Source of the DNA: Epiperipatus broadwayi
Taxonomy: Eukaryota > Onychophora > Udeonychophora > Euonychophora > Peripatidae
Direction: 5' to 3'
Assembly: GCA_028023455.1 (NCBI GenBank)
Contig: JAQFVV010006199.1
Coordinates: 6,338,972-6,402,971 of the forward strand
DNA: 64,000 bases
Below, piece by piece: positions 22,511 to 31,540 of the stretch (position 1 is its first letter; every line of letters starts with the position of its first letter). Under the pieces are notes generated by a model that worked only from the letters and a program-made list of their open reading frames with translations, was not told the DNA's origin and searched no databases. A program made the position numbers and the translations under genes.

Positions 22511-23649
22511 ATTTATCTGGTGGTAGATGAAATTTATATATATAATAGCCATAAGGCAGGAATACGATTGCAAAGGTTTCACTAATTCATTAAATAATAA
22601 CTTAACCATGGTATTACATGGAGACACTTTTCATTAAGGTTATTAACAAAATAATTCATAACTTATTTTAAAGAAACAATGGTTATTTGAAACATATTGA
22701 ACTAAATATTTTATTCATATAATATTTTTGAATCACATATGTGAAACTAACTTGGTACCTTTGCTTAATTGTAAGAGGAGGGGAGAGCAGTTTGAAAATT
22801 GGATTAAAACTCCAATGAAATTACTTAAGAGATAAATGGTTAGTAGGTGTATTAACACTATAGAATTTACTAACTAGGCATAATATAAATATAAGTGGGG
22901 AATGGCGGTGCGTGCATATATCTTAGGAAGGCAGATACGGCATCTTGGCCGATTTACACTTTATAAATCAAATAACGATGATGATGAAGTATGCCACTTC
23001 AGGTGGACTAATACTTAGAACGAACTTTCTAAGTGTGAAGTTGCAATGGTCTGGCATATGGCTATCCATGCAGAGCTCCCACAATGCTAGCTAAAATATC
23101 CAGGAGTTAGGTCATAATCCTGATTTGAACCTACGAAGAAATAATTCAAGATTCCCTGGAGTGAGGTACAGGCGAATCAGAAATGACAAAATTCTCCGGG
23201 GCGAGGTACGGGCGAATTGGAAGAGAATCGCTTCCTAATTTATGCAAACAATGCAGTGATAATAGTAATATTTCTAGATATTTAAAAATAATACTTACAG
23301 CCTACAAATGGTTTAGCAAATCTATAGCATGAATACATTTCCATACTCCATATCAAATTATAAGACTAATTCAATAAACTTTTAGTCATTTTATTATAGC
23401 TTAAATCTCCCCCACCCTCCTAACTTATTTTATTTTAAAAAAATGTATTAGCATAATTTAAACGCTAAAAAAAAAAAAAGAATAATTATTCAACAACTTT
23501 AGCAAACTTCGGCACATGAATAAACAAAACAAAAGATTTAGAAATCTACCCCAGATAAAATAAGACTTGTAATAAAATACATTAATAAGAACCGCACGAT
23601 TACTAATAGAAAATTTTTCATTATTCATTAACCCTAAGAGCTTAAAACA
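22511..23649. other. Insertion body with a short GC-rich direct repeat, no gene
   Basis: At about 23151-23222 two units share CTGGAGTGAGGTACAGGCGA and CCGGGGCGAGGTACGGGCGA at about 47-bp spacing. The rest holds no recognisable gene. C-run and poly-A tracts occur near 23.4-23.5 kb. Confidence 0.5.
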
Positions 23650-23662
23650 TTATTAACTAAAT
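23650..23662. repeat. Target-site duplication, left, of the PLE array
   Basis: TTATTAACTAAAT here is identical to 28793-28805 on the far side of the PLE array. One duplication bounding the whole tandem-plus-inverted structure argues that it integrated as a single event. Confidence 0.75.
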
Positions 23663-23835
23663 ATTTGTCTGAAGGTTAGTAATGATGGTATATTATAAGA
23701 TGTAATATGTTGGACTATTTCCATCATTTATGAGTGAATATTGAATGTATAGAAAATTTTAAACTTTATTTAAACTTTTCAAATACAAACAACTTGTTAG
23801 TAATAACCCACAAATAGACAATACAGGTTAGTAAT

Positions 23836-23877
23836 TACACAATGTTTCGAGTAGTATTATTCTCCACTCTTCTTCAG
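23836..23877 (-). ncRNA. Hammerhead-ribozyme-like core, left pLTR
   Basis: On the minus strand: box CTGAAGA (fits CUGANGA), one extra A, a 6-bp helix GAGTGG/CTACTC with one G-U pair and a 9-base loop, GAAA, then a possible 3-bp helix ACA/TGT closed by TTG, then A at the cleavage position. Helix I pairing outside the core is poor in the simplest register. Hammerhead motifs are known in PLE pLTRs. Activity here is not shown. Confidence 0.45.
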
Positions 23878-23901
23878 GTGTTGCTGGCCTATATGCACAG
23901 T

Positions 23902-23991
23902 GACAATATTCGCTTAGAAGTTGAACTCGCACCTTTAGATTCTTGTATATTGAATTTAAGGCAAACACTCTACCAACTGAGCTATTCTGTC
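23902..23991 (-). ncRNA. tRNA-like segment in left PLE pLTR
   Basis: A 90-bp segment on the minus strand, from GACAGAA to TATTGTC. The end strands can pair as a 7-bp acceptor-like stem with one wobble and one mismatch. TA then GCTCAGTTGGTAGAGT gives a canonical D arm and Pol III box A (TAGCTCAGTTGG). GGTGCGAGTTCAACTTC is a weaker box B-like sequence. The middle (CTTAAATTCAATAT) is too long for a normal anticodon arm, and the T arm does not fold canonically, so this is not a functional tRNA. Confidence 0.6.
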
Positions 23992-24066
23992 ATACTTGAG
24001 GGTTGGTTCAAATCCTCCTGAGTCCTTCAATTTTTTTTTTTTTAACAAGTCTAATTATTTTTATTT

Positions 24067-26300
24067 TTATTTTTTCCTAAGAGCAAGATTAATTAGAGGC
24101 TTCCATACATTGTGTATTGCCACACTGGGTTGACTTATAGGATTATTTACCATTGTCATATGAGCAGCTTCCTTGAATTTTCTTCTATGCATTTTTACCT
24201 CTTTATCCAATATCTTTGTATTTTCCCACTTAAGCATGTGGTCATTAGTATATACATGATCTGCTATGGTAGACACATCTGTTTTTTCTCTTTTAACCAT
24301 TAGTTTGTGTTCCTTCAATCGTTGTTCAACAGGCCGACAGGTCTCACCAATGTATTTTCTTCCACATTCACATGGTATCTCATAGATGCAGTTTTTGTTT
24401 TTCAGCATTTCCAGTTTAGGCTTAATGGAAGTAAGCATTCCTCGAAGTGTGGTATGGCTTTGGAAAGCAGTTCTAATATTATATTGACTGCAGATTCTTT
24501 TTAGTTTGTCCGCCATTCCTGGTATGTATGGATACACCACCGTACCAATAACTGTTTCCTCTTTTGATGTCTTTTTCTGTTGTCTATTGAAGGTTTTTCT
24601 GATGACTGCTGATGGATAACCATTCTTCATAAGCATTTGTTCTATGTGAATCTTTTCTTTTTCCAAATCACTGGTTTCTGAATAAACCTCCTTCACTCTG
24701 TTCCATAGTGACAGTACAATTCCTTGTTTAGTGCGTCTTGTATGATTGGATGTATATGCCAAGTATTTTCCAGTGTGTGTTGGTTTCCTATATACTGATT
24801 TTTTTACTTTGCCCTGAGGGAGTCTTGTCACAAGAACATCCAAGAATGCCAATTTTTGTTCTTGTTCTGCTTCCATCGTGAAATTAATTGTAGGAGATAT
24901 GTTGTTAAGGTGCATCCAGAAAGACTGTAATTTTGCCTTGCCATGTGGCCATACTACAAATGTATCATCAACATATCGAAGCCACACTTTAGGCGGACAT
25001 GGAGTAGTATTTATGGCTGTTGTTTCAAGTTCTTCCATGTAAATGTTGCTGACAGTGACGATCCCATGGCCATCCCTCGATTTTGTTGGAAGAATTCTGA
25101 GTTATATTGAAAGTATGTTATTGTTACACAGAATGTTAATAACTCCATTATACTATCAATAGGTAGAACTGTTCTACTTTGTAGACTGTTATCGCCATAT
25201 AACCTTTTCCTTACAATAGGCAATGCTTCATCACATGGTACATTTGTAAACAGACTTTCCACATCAAAGCTTATTAATATGTCAGTTCTTTCCATTTTCA
25301 TGTTCCTGACTAATTCTACAAAGTGCTTAGAGTCCCTGACGAAATCTATATGTCAATGGACTAAGAACTTCGAGAAGAAATCTTGACAAACTTTGACAGG
25401 GTGAATTTCTAGAACTAACAATAGGTCTTAATGGAACATTCTCTTTATGGATTTTAGGCAGTCCATACAGGTGAGGAATCTTGCTGAAATACGAAGTTAA
25501 TTTTCTTTTTTCTGAATCACTGAAATACCTGCGATGCTTCCGGAGTAATGCTTGTAGTTTTACCTCTGTACTTGGAATTGGATTTTTTGCTACTTTTTTG
25601 TATTGGCCTGCTGTGAGAAGTCCTTGAATTTTGTTATCATAATCAGTTTTATCCATTACAACTGTAGTGTTACCTTTGTCAGCAGGAAGAATGATTAGAT
25701 GCATCCTGTTTGAGAGATTTAATAGCTCTCCTCTCATCACATGAAATGTTTGACTTTTCCAGTGTTTGTTTTACTCTCCAGCATAACTCCGCTGCTTCCT
25801 CTAGATTCAAATTTTGCGTCACCTCATCATTTGTGGCCATTATATCCAATAGTGGAACAGTAGATGGTGTAATGGCGAAATTCAAACCTTTTTCCAGAAC
25901 TGATAATTCACAATCAGTAAGTTGTTTAGAACTAAGATTTTTCACTGATGACGAGGATTGCAGTATTACTTTTGACTTGCCCATGTAGATTTACAAGCTT
26001 CTTCTTCTGTAGTTCTTTTATCCTTCCATGTAACTTACAATATGATTCTTGAAAAATCTTCATCTGTAACTTTGTTTTGTAGAAACGATTCCACATTTCT
26101 AATAGATTGCAAGGTTTGATGATGCTTGATAAACCGCTGAACCTTTATACTCTCTCTCAATAAAGCCTCATTTGCTCTCTGAATAATTTTTTCAGCTCTC
26201 TTGGAAACCCTTAGGGATAATGATTTTCTACTTTAGCCAGTTTTAGACATAATTTTTCATAATGTCTAAATTTCAACATAGCATCGGGTCCATACCAAGT
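24067..26300 (-). pseudogene. PLE RT/GIY-YIG protein, near full length, frameshifted
   Basis: Fragments in order on the minus strand: 25984-25679; 25740-25327 with KGNTTVVMDKTDYD, LYGLPKIHK and RPIVSS; 25301-25011 with RT motif A FDVESLFTNVP and motif B GMAMGSSLS; 25038-24067 (323 codons) with catalytic RYVDDTFVVW (residues 21-30), FLD, VYRKPTHTGKYLAYTSNH, and a GIY-YIG nuclease (CIYEIPC...KYIGET...R). In the family the RT copies the RNA at nicked chromosomal DNA and the GIY-YIG domain makes the nick. A 10-bp deletion near 25052, relative to the copy at 27.45 kb, breaks the frame just after motif B. Further breaks lie at 25.3 and 25.7 kb. The N-terminal part (25.98-26.3 kb) is worn. Stop at LALRKK. 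Confidence 0.92.
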
Positions 26301-26461
26301 ACTTAGTATTTGTCTGGTATATTATAAGATGTAATATGTTGGACTATTTCCATCATTTATGAGTGATTGAATGGTTAGAAAATTTTAAACTTTATTTAAA
26401 CTTTTCAAATACAAACAACTTGTTAGTAATAACACACAAATAGACAATACAGGTTAGTAAT

Positions 26462-26503
26462 TACACAATGTTTCGAGTAGTATTATTCTCCACTCTTCTT
26501 CAG
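26462..26503 (-). ncRNA. Hammerhead-ribozyme-like core, middle pLTR
   Basis: Same sequence as the left copy: CTGAAGA, helix GAGTGG/CTACTC, GAAA, ACA/TGT mini-helix. As an upstream pLTR it could in principle set the RNA 5' end of the copy downstream. Confidence 0.45.
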
Positions 26504-26527
26504 GTGTTGCTGGCCTATATGCACAGT

Positions 26528-26617
26528 GACAATATTCGCTTAGAAGTTGAACTCGCACCTTTAGATTCTCGTATATTGAATTTAAGGCAAACACTCTACC
26601 AACTGAGCTATTCTGTC
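26528..26617 (-). ncRNA. tRNA-like segment in middle PLE pLTR
   Basis: A 90-bp copy of the same module with identical box A (TAGCTCAGTTGG), differing from the left copy at one visible position (GAATCT preceded by CGA rather than CAA). Upstream on the minus strand, at about 26657-26690, a perfect box B-like GGTTCAAATCC lies in the opposite orientation. Confidence 0.6.
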
Positions 26618-26726
26618 AAAGGCAACATATAGTAGAAATTTGATATATTTATACTTGAGGGTTGGTTCAAATCCTCCTGAGTCCTTCAATTTTTTTTTTT
26701 TTTAACAAGTCTAATTATTTTTATTT

Positions 26727-27333
26727 TTATTTTTTTTTAAGAGCAAGATTAATTAAAGGCTTCCATACATTGTGTATTGCCACACTGGGTTGACTTATAG
26801 GATTATTTACCATTGTCATATGAGCAGCTTCCTTGAATTTTCTTCTATGCATTTTTTCCTCTTTATCCAATATCTTTGTATTTTCCCACTTAAGCATGTG
26901 GTCATTAGTACATACATGATCTTCTATGGTAGACACATCTGTTTTTTCTCTTTTAACCATTAGTTTGTGTTCCTTCAATCGTTGTTCAACAGGCTGACAG
27001 GTCTCACCAATGTATTTTCTTCCACATTCACATGGTATCTCATAGATGCAGTTTTTGTTTTTCAGCATTTCCAGTTTAGGCTTAGTGGAAGTAAGCATTC
27101 CTCGAAGTGTGGTATGGCTTTGGAAAGCAGTTCTAATATTATATTGACTGCAGATTCTTTTTAGTTTGTCCGCCATTCCTGGTATGTATGGATACACCAC
27201 TGTACCAATAACTGTTTCCTCTTTTGGTGTCTTTTTCTGTTGTCTATTGAAGGTTTTTCTAATGATTGCTGATGGATAACCATTCTTCATAAGCATTTGT
27301 TCTATGTGAATCTTTTCTTTTTCCAAATCACTG
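26727..27333 (-). pseudogene. PLE second copy, GIY-YIG half only
   Basis: An open 199-codon frame covers the linker and the complete GIY-YIG domain (CIYEIPC, KYIGETCQPVEQRLKEH) and ends LALKKK. It is highly similar to the first copy. Upstream it stops abruptly at TSDLEKEK, where the sequence turns into the inverted third copy. It has no RT domain of its own, so it cannot be autonomous. Confidence 0.9.
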
Positions 27334-27340
27334 GTTCTAC
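27330..27340. other. Inversion junction between PLE copies 2 and 3
   Basis: Minus-oriented sequence (TTTTTCCAAATCACTGGTT) passes directly into plus-oriented sequence (CTACCTATTGATAGTATAAT). The two parents share GTT and TTCT-type bases at the join, so a few bases of microhomology or template switching could explain it. Confidence 0.85.
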
Positions 27341-28445
27341 CTATTGATAGTATAATGGAGTTATTAACATTCTGTGTAACAACAACATACTTTCAATATA
27401 ACTCAGAATTCTTCCAACAAAATCGAGGGATGGCCATGGGATCATCACTGTCACCATTGCTCAGCAACATTTACATGGAAGAACTTGAAACACAGCCATA
27501 AATACTACTCCATGTCCGCCTAAAGTGTGGCTTCGATATGTTGATGATACATTTGTAGTATGGCCACATGGCAAGGTAAAATTACAGTCTTTCTGGATGC
27601 ACATTAACAACATATCTCCTACAATTAATTTCATGATGGAAGCAGAACAAGAACAAAAATTGGCATTCTTGGATGTTCTTGTGACAAGTCTCCCTCAGGG
27701 CAAAGTAAAAACATCAGTATATAGGAAACCAACACACACTGGAAAATACTTGGCATATACATCCAATCATACAAGAAGCACTAAACAAGGAATTTTACTG
27801 TCACTCTGGAACAGAGCGAAGGAGGTTTGTTCAGAAACCAGTGATTTGAAAAAAGAAAAGATTCACATAGAACAAATGCTTATGAAGAATGGTTATCCAT
27901 CAGCAGTCATCAGAAAAACCTTCAATAGACAACAGAAAAAGACACCAAAAGAGGAAACAGTTATTGGTACGGTGGTGTATCCATACATACCAGGAATGGC
28001 GGACAAACTAAAAAGAATCTGCAGTCAATATAATATTAGAACTGCTTTCCAAAGCCATACCACACTTCGAGGAATGCTTTCTTCCACTAAGCCTAAACTG
28101 GAAATGCTGAAAAACAAAAACTGCATCTATGAGATACCATGTGAATGTGGAAGAAAATACATTGTTGAGACCTGTCGGCCTGTTGAACAACAATTGAAGG
28201 AACACAAACTAATGGTTAAAAGAGAAAAAACAGATGTGTCTACCATAGCAGATTATGTATGTACTAATGACCACATGCTTAAGTGGGAAAATACAAAGAT
28301 ATTGGATAAAGAGGAAAAAATGCATAGAAGAAAATTCAAGGAAGCTGCTCATATGACAATGGTAAATAATCCTATAAGTCAACCCAGTGTGGCAATACAC
28401 AATGTATGGAAGCCTCTAATTAATCTTGCTCTTAGGAAAAAATAA
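27337..28445 (+). pseudogene. PLE third copy, RT core plus GIY-YIG, one frameshift
   Basis: Starts inside RT just before motif B (GMAMGSSLSPLLSNIYMEELE). A one-base deletion near 27493, relative to copy 1, causes a stop. The frame resumes at 27525 for 306 codons: RYVDDTFVVW, FLD, VYRKPTHTGKYLAY, then the nuclease. Two conserved nuclease residues differ from copies 1 and 2: YIG has become YIV, and the arginine in EQRLKEH has become Q. The nuclease is therefore probably inactive independent of the frameshift. No RT palm N-terminal part is present. Confidence 0.92.
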
Positions 28446-28553
28446 AAATAAAAATAATTAGACTTGTTAAAAAAAAAAAAATTGAAGGACTCAGGAGGAT
28501 TTGAACCAACCCTCAAGTATAAATATATCAAATTTCTACTATATGTTGCCTTT

Positions 28554-28643
28554 GACAGAATAGCTCAGTTGGTAGAGTGTTTGCCTTAAATTCAATATAC
28601 AAGAATCTAAAGGTGCGAGTTCAACTTCTAAGTGAATATTGTC
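28554..28643 (+). ncRNA. tRNA-like segment in right PLE pLTR
   Basis: Third 90-bp copy: GACAGAATAGCTCAGTTGG at its start, CTTAAATTCAATAT, GGTGCGAGTTCAACTTCT, and TATTGTC at its end. It carries AAGTGAA where the other two have AAGCGAA. Confidence 0.6.
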
Positions 28644-28667
28644 ACTGTGCATATAGGCCAGCAACAC

Positions 28668-28709
28668 CTGAAGAAGAGTGGAGAATAATACTACTCGAAA
28701 TGTTGTGTA
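28668..28709 (+). ncRNA. Hammerhead-ribozyme-like core, right pLTR, variant
   Basis: CTGAAGA, GAGTGG/CTACTC helix and GAAA are kept. The following bases are TGTTGTGTA rather than CATTGTGTA, so the ACA/TGT mini-helix is lost. This copy is less likely to cleave than the other two. Confidence 0.4.
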
Positions 28710-28792
28710 ATTACTAACCTGTATTGTCTATTTGTGTGTTATTACTAACAAGTTGTTTGTATTTGAAAAGTTTAAATAAAGTTTAAAATATT

Positions 28793-28805
28793 TTATTAAC
28801 TAAAT
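28793..28805. repeat. Target-site duplication, right, of the PLE array
   Basis: TTATTAACTAAAT, identical to 23650-23662. Confidence 0.75.
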
Positions 28806-29802
28806 GATTTAATGTAATCTACCCCCCCCCCTATTTCAAAATTTTACCGCATAAAAATAAAGCAATTATAAAAGCAAGCGTGAATCGGATGAATAGAATT
28901 GCATTTAGATAATTTATGGTTTAGAATCGATAACATAATGCTCGCCATTTTGCGAGTTATTTAAGATATTACTTAAATGATAAAACAGCAGCACTAAGTA
29001 TTGTGAATGAATACACCTACATGTTTAATTATAGCAGTGATCTCTTCAAGGTAGGCAGGAACGCATTCTTCTTTGGATGGGCATCAGGTCAGACACTGGT
29101 GGCACGATGTCACTCCGGCTCAGCGTGGTAAGGAGATCATCTCAGATAAAGGGGAATGGTGGCTTGAAGTCCCTTTTCTACTCAGACATTCTGGGAACGA
29201 CCGACGTGAAATAGGTTAGCAATAGTAACTTAAAATTAGCTCTCCTCTTTACTGGGTTCAGATCTAGCAGCATTTATACTCTTTTTTCTGATGATGTTAG
29301 AAAGCACTTAGCTGCTAGACCTGAGGCACTTTATCTACTTAGCAGATCTGTAGTTTCTGACTGGATGCATCCTTTGTTGGAATAAAATTTAAATACAATG
29401 CAATCCTGTCGAAAGTTTCTTGCATGATTGTTTTAAATGTAGTCTTATGATTTTAAAACAGAAAATGGATAAATTTCCATTAAAGGATTTTTTCATTATT
29501 ATAAAAATTATAAGTTTTAGATGGATAAATGGGTTTCCGGCAATTGTCTTAGTTATATTTGAGAATCTTATGACAAGGATTGCATCATCTTCAATTCTTC
29601 TGACCGCCATGACTTAAATAAATAATATATTAGATATAACTTGACATATACATTAAATATATAAATTTTTATTTAAACTATATTTTAGCAATAATCTCCC
29701 ATCTCCTATAATATATAATATAATATATAATATATTATGCACGCACATGAATTAAAATAAAAAAAAATATTCACTTATTAAAATTAATCATTTTAAGATA
29801 TT

Positions 29803-29837
<35 letters not shown>

Positions 29838-29984
29838 CAATTATCCCTTTATTAGTTTAAATATAAAATATATGCATTAATAAATATATATACATGCGTA
29901 AGGATGGAGTTTGAATATGGTTTGGTGGTGGGAGATTCTGAGTGGGCTGTGAAGCTTGGTCTGAGTATCAGGTCAACTGCTTCA
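28806..29984. other. Right part of the 8.6-kb insertion, no gene
   Basis: Includes a 10-C run at 28822-28831 and a GC-richer part at 29.04-29.35 kb in which ATCTAGCAGC and GCTGCTAGA can pair. A TG microsatellite lies at 29813-29837. No coding sequence is recognised. Confidence 0.5.
29813..29837 (+). repeat. (TG)n microsatellite
   Basis: About 12 uninterrupted TG units preceded by TATATATA. Confidence 0.95.
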
Positions 29985-29990
29985 ATATAT

Positions 29991-30140
29991 AGAGAGTAAA
30001 GAAATGATTATTATTTGGAATAAATAATAAGTTATTCATAAAATAACAATTATAATAAATTGATTATCTTATTTGTAATATCACCAAGAGAACTAAAGCA
30101 GATTAACATTTTCTTATGTATATTTAATATATATCATACC
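29991..30140 (+). repeat. Duplicated block A, left copy
   Basis: Aligns with 38991-39140: GTAAAGAAATGATTATTATT, AAAATAACAATTATAATAAA, TTGATTAT, and ATTTAATATATAT at the end. After that the two copies differ, shortly before the assembly gap. Confidence 0.8.
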
Positions 30141-30156
30141 CTGTAGATCCCGTTAT

Positions 30157-30656
30157 NNNNNNNNNNNNNNNNNNNNNNNNNNNNNNNNNNNNNNNNNNNN
30201 NNNNNNNNNNNNNNNNNNNNNNNNNNNNNNNNNNNNNNNNNNNNNNNNNNNNNNNNNNNNNNNNNNNNNNNNNNNNNNNNNNNNNNNNNNNNNNNNNNNN
30301 NNNNNNNNNNNNNNNNNNNNNNNNNNNNNNNNNNNNNNNNNNNNNNNNNNNNNNNNNNNNNNNNNNNNNNNNNNNNNNNNNNNNNNNNNNNNNNNNNNNN
30401 NNNNNNNNNNNNNNNNNNNNNNNNNNNNNNNNNNNNNNNNNNNNNNNNNNNNNNNNNNNNNNNNNNNNNNNNNNNNNNNNNNNNNNNNNNNNNNNNNNNN
30501 NNNNNNNNNNNNNNNNNNNNNNNNNNNNNNNNNNNNNNNNNNNNNNNNNNNNNNNNNNNNNNNNNNNNNNNNNNNNNNNNNNNNNNNNNNNNNNNNNNNN
30601 NNNNNNNNNNNNNNNNNNNNNNNNNNNNNNNNNNNNNNNNNNNNNNNNNNNNNNNN
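30157..30656. other. Assembly gap of exactly 500 N
   Basis: A round-number run of N, probably a placeholder of unknown true length. It sits exactly at the left edge of a long repeat whose other copy is at 37.74 kb, so a collapsed repeat is likely. The long open frames across it are artefacts. Confidence 0.98.
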
Positions 30657-31540
30657 AAAGCCAGCGACCATCTATTTTTAAAAGCACAATTCAGACTTCT
30701 AAGTTTTAGCCTTAGGTCTCTTTGATTCTTGTCTTTTTTTTTATCTTGTTAAACTTTTACTGGTTTGATCAGGACATACAATTTAGCAATTGAATGAGCT
30801 CTAGAACGTATATGCTAGGACTATCTGATCCCACCTGCAAATTATTCCTAAATAAAAATCTGTGATATCTATATTCCCTAAGATGAATGATTTAAGACTA
30901 TCTATTTTCAAAACACGATTCAAATTTCTAAGTTTTTAGCAATCCCAATTCTTTTGATTCTAATCTCTCTTTTTTTTATCTTGTGCCAGGCTTTTCACCT
31001 GATTTGATCTTGGAAAAGAAATTGCTTAAATCGTAATGAATGAATTTACAACAATGTCAACTAACCTAGGAACTATCTGATGCTACCTCTGAATTTATTT
31101 CTAAATAAAAATCTTATTACCAATCTATGAATTTTTTGCATATGATTTATAATTTACTTAAACCAAACTTGTTAAAGGATATTTAGCCACATTTTCTAAC
31201 AAACCGCCCATTATACAATATATAATTTATATAAATGCTGCAATATAATCTACCCAAAATTTAATATAATTATCATTTACAGGTGCTTGTATGTATGACA
31301 ATAAACATATAATTGTTTGAATGCATATCAACTGTATTACATATACAACTGTATAATGAATATATTGCTGTGTGGGTATATACAACTGTAAATATATATA
31401 TATATATACAGCTGTGTAAAGGCATATAACACTGAGTGGATACATATACCGCTTGTACTAAAGAAGTGTTCAAAACCGGCATAGATGTGTCATGGAGATG
31501 CAAAGGGTGAAACAGATAGAAGGACAGTAATATCTAGTAT
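30657..31540. repeat. Long direct repeat B, left copy (candidate LTR part)
   Basis: Aligns over its length with 37741-38625. It shares AAAGCCAGCGACCATCTATT at the start, CCAAACTTGTTAAAGGATAT in the middle, a CAGCTGTGTAAAGGCATATA block, and GATAGAAGGACAGTAATATC at the right end, after which the copies differ. An internal tandem duplication of about 227 bp is present in both copies. The left edge is cut by the gap. An LTR role is inferred. Confidence 0.8.

Larger units (their letters stand above)
23663..24055 (-). repeat. PLE pLTR, outer left copy
   Basis: Lies downstream of the minus-strand stop codon at 24067. It includes a T-rich linker, a tRNA-like segment, the hammerhead-like core and an AT-rich tail with AATAAAG on the minus strand. 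Compared with the other two copies it lacks about 34 bp between TCTGTCA and TACTTGAGGG (around 23991), leaving the tRNA-like segment intact. Its outer tail is about 130 bp longer than that of the right-hand pLTR. Confidence 0.85.
26307..26715 (-). repeat. PLE pLTR, middle copy
   Basis: Nearly identical to 23663-24055 but with the 34 bp that the left copy lacks. It lies between the first and second minus-strand bodies, so it serves as 5' pLTR of one and 3' pLTR of the other. Starts near TATTTGTCTGG and contains the same hammerhead-like and tRNA-like blocks. Confidence 0.88.
23663..28792 (-). mobile_element. Penelope-like element array (tandem plus inverted copies)
   Basis: Order on the plus strand: pLTR (minus orientation), near-complete minus-strand PLE body, second pLTR (minus), truncated second body (minus), inversion junction at about 27334-27340, third truncated body (plus), third pLTR (plus). 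Both outer ends are therefore element 3' ends. The protein is an endonuclease-containing Penelope/Poseidon-type PLE: RT plus C-terminal GIY-YIG. Tandem and partly inverted copies with pLTRs are typical of PLEs. All three coding copies carry inactivating changes. Confidence 0.93.
28446..28792 (+). repeat. PLE pLTR, outer right copy
   Basis: Same module order on the plus strand: linker, antisense box B-like GGATTTGAACC, tRNA-like segment, hammerhead-like core, AT-rich tail with AATAAAG, ending at AAAATATTT directly before the TSD. The tail is shorter than in the left copy. Confidence 0.88.
21381..29984. mobile_element. 8.6-kb nested insertion with TG...CA ends
   Basis: Blocks C and A are contiguous at 38.64-39.14 kb, but here C ends at 21380 and A starts at about 29991. 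The intervening DNA begins TGTACCGGTCG and ends CAACTGCTTCA, with ATATAT on both sides as a possible TSD. Removing the nested SINE and PLE array leaves about 3.3 kb that is visibly less AT-rich than its surroundings and contains a 98-bp tandem array. TG...CA ends suggest an LTR-type sequence such as a long solo LTR. I found no terminal repeats or coding sequence, so the class is inferred. Confidence 0.5.

Noticed and set aside
24112-24504. Plus-strand frames of 63 and 65 codons, repeated at 26.77-27.16 kb and antisense at 28.0-28.4 kb
   Set aside because: They are antisense shadows of the PLE endonuclease, conserved only because the PLE copies are similar.
28554-28643. Calling the pLTR segment a functional tRNA gene
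   Set aside because: The acceptor and D arm look right, but the anticodon region is too long and the T arm does not pair; it is only tRNA-like.
30124-30687. Two long open frames across the N run
   Set aside because: They are made of undetermined bases; no coding evidence exists.
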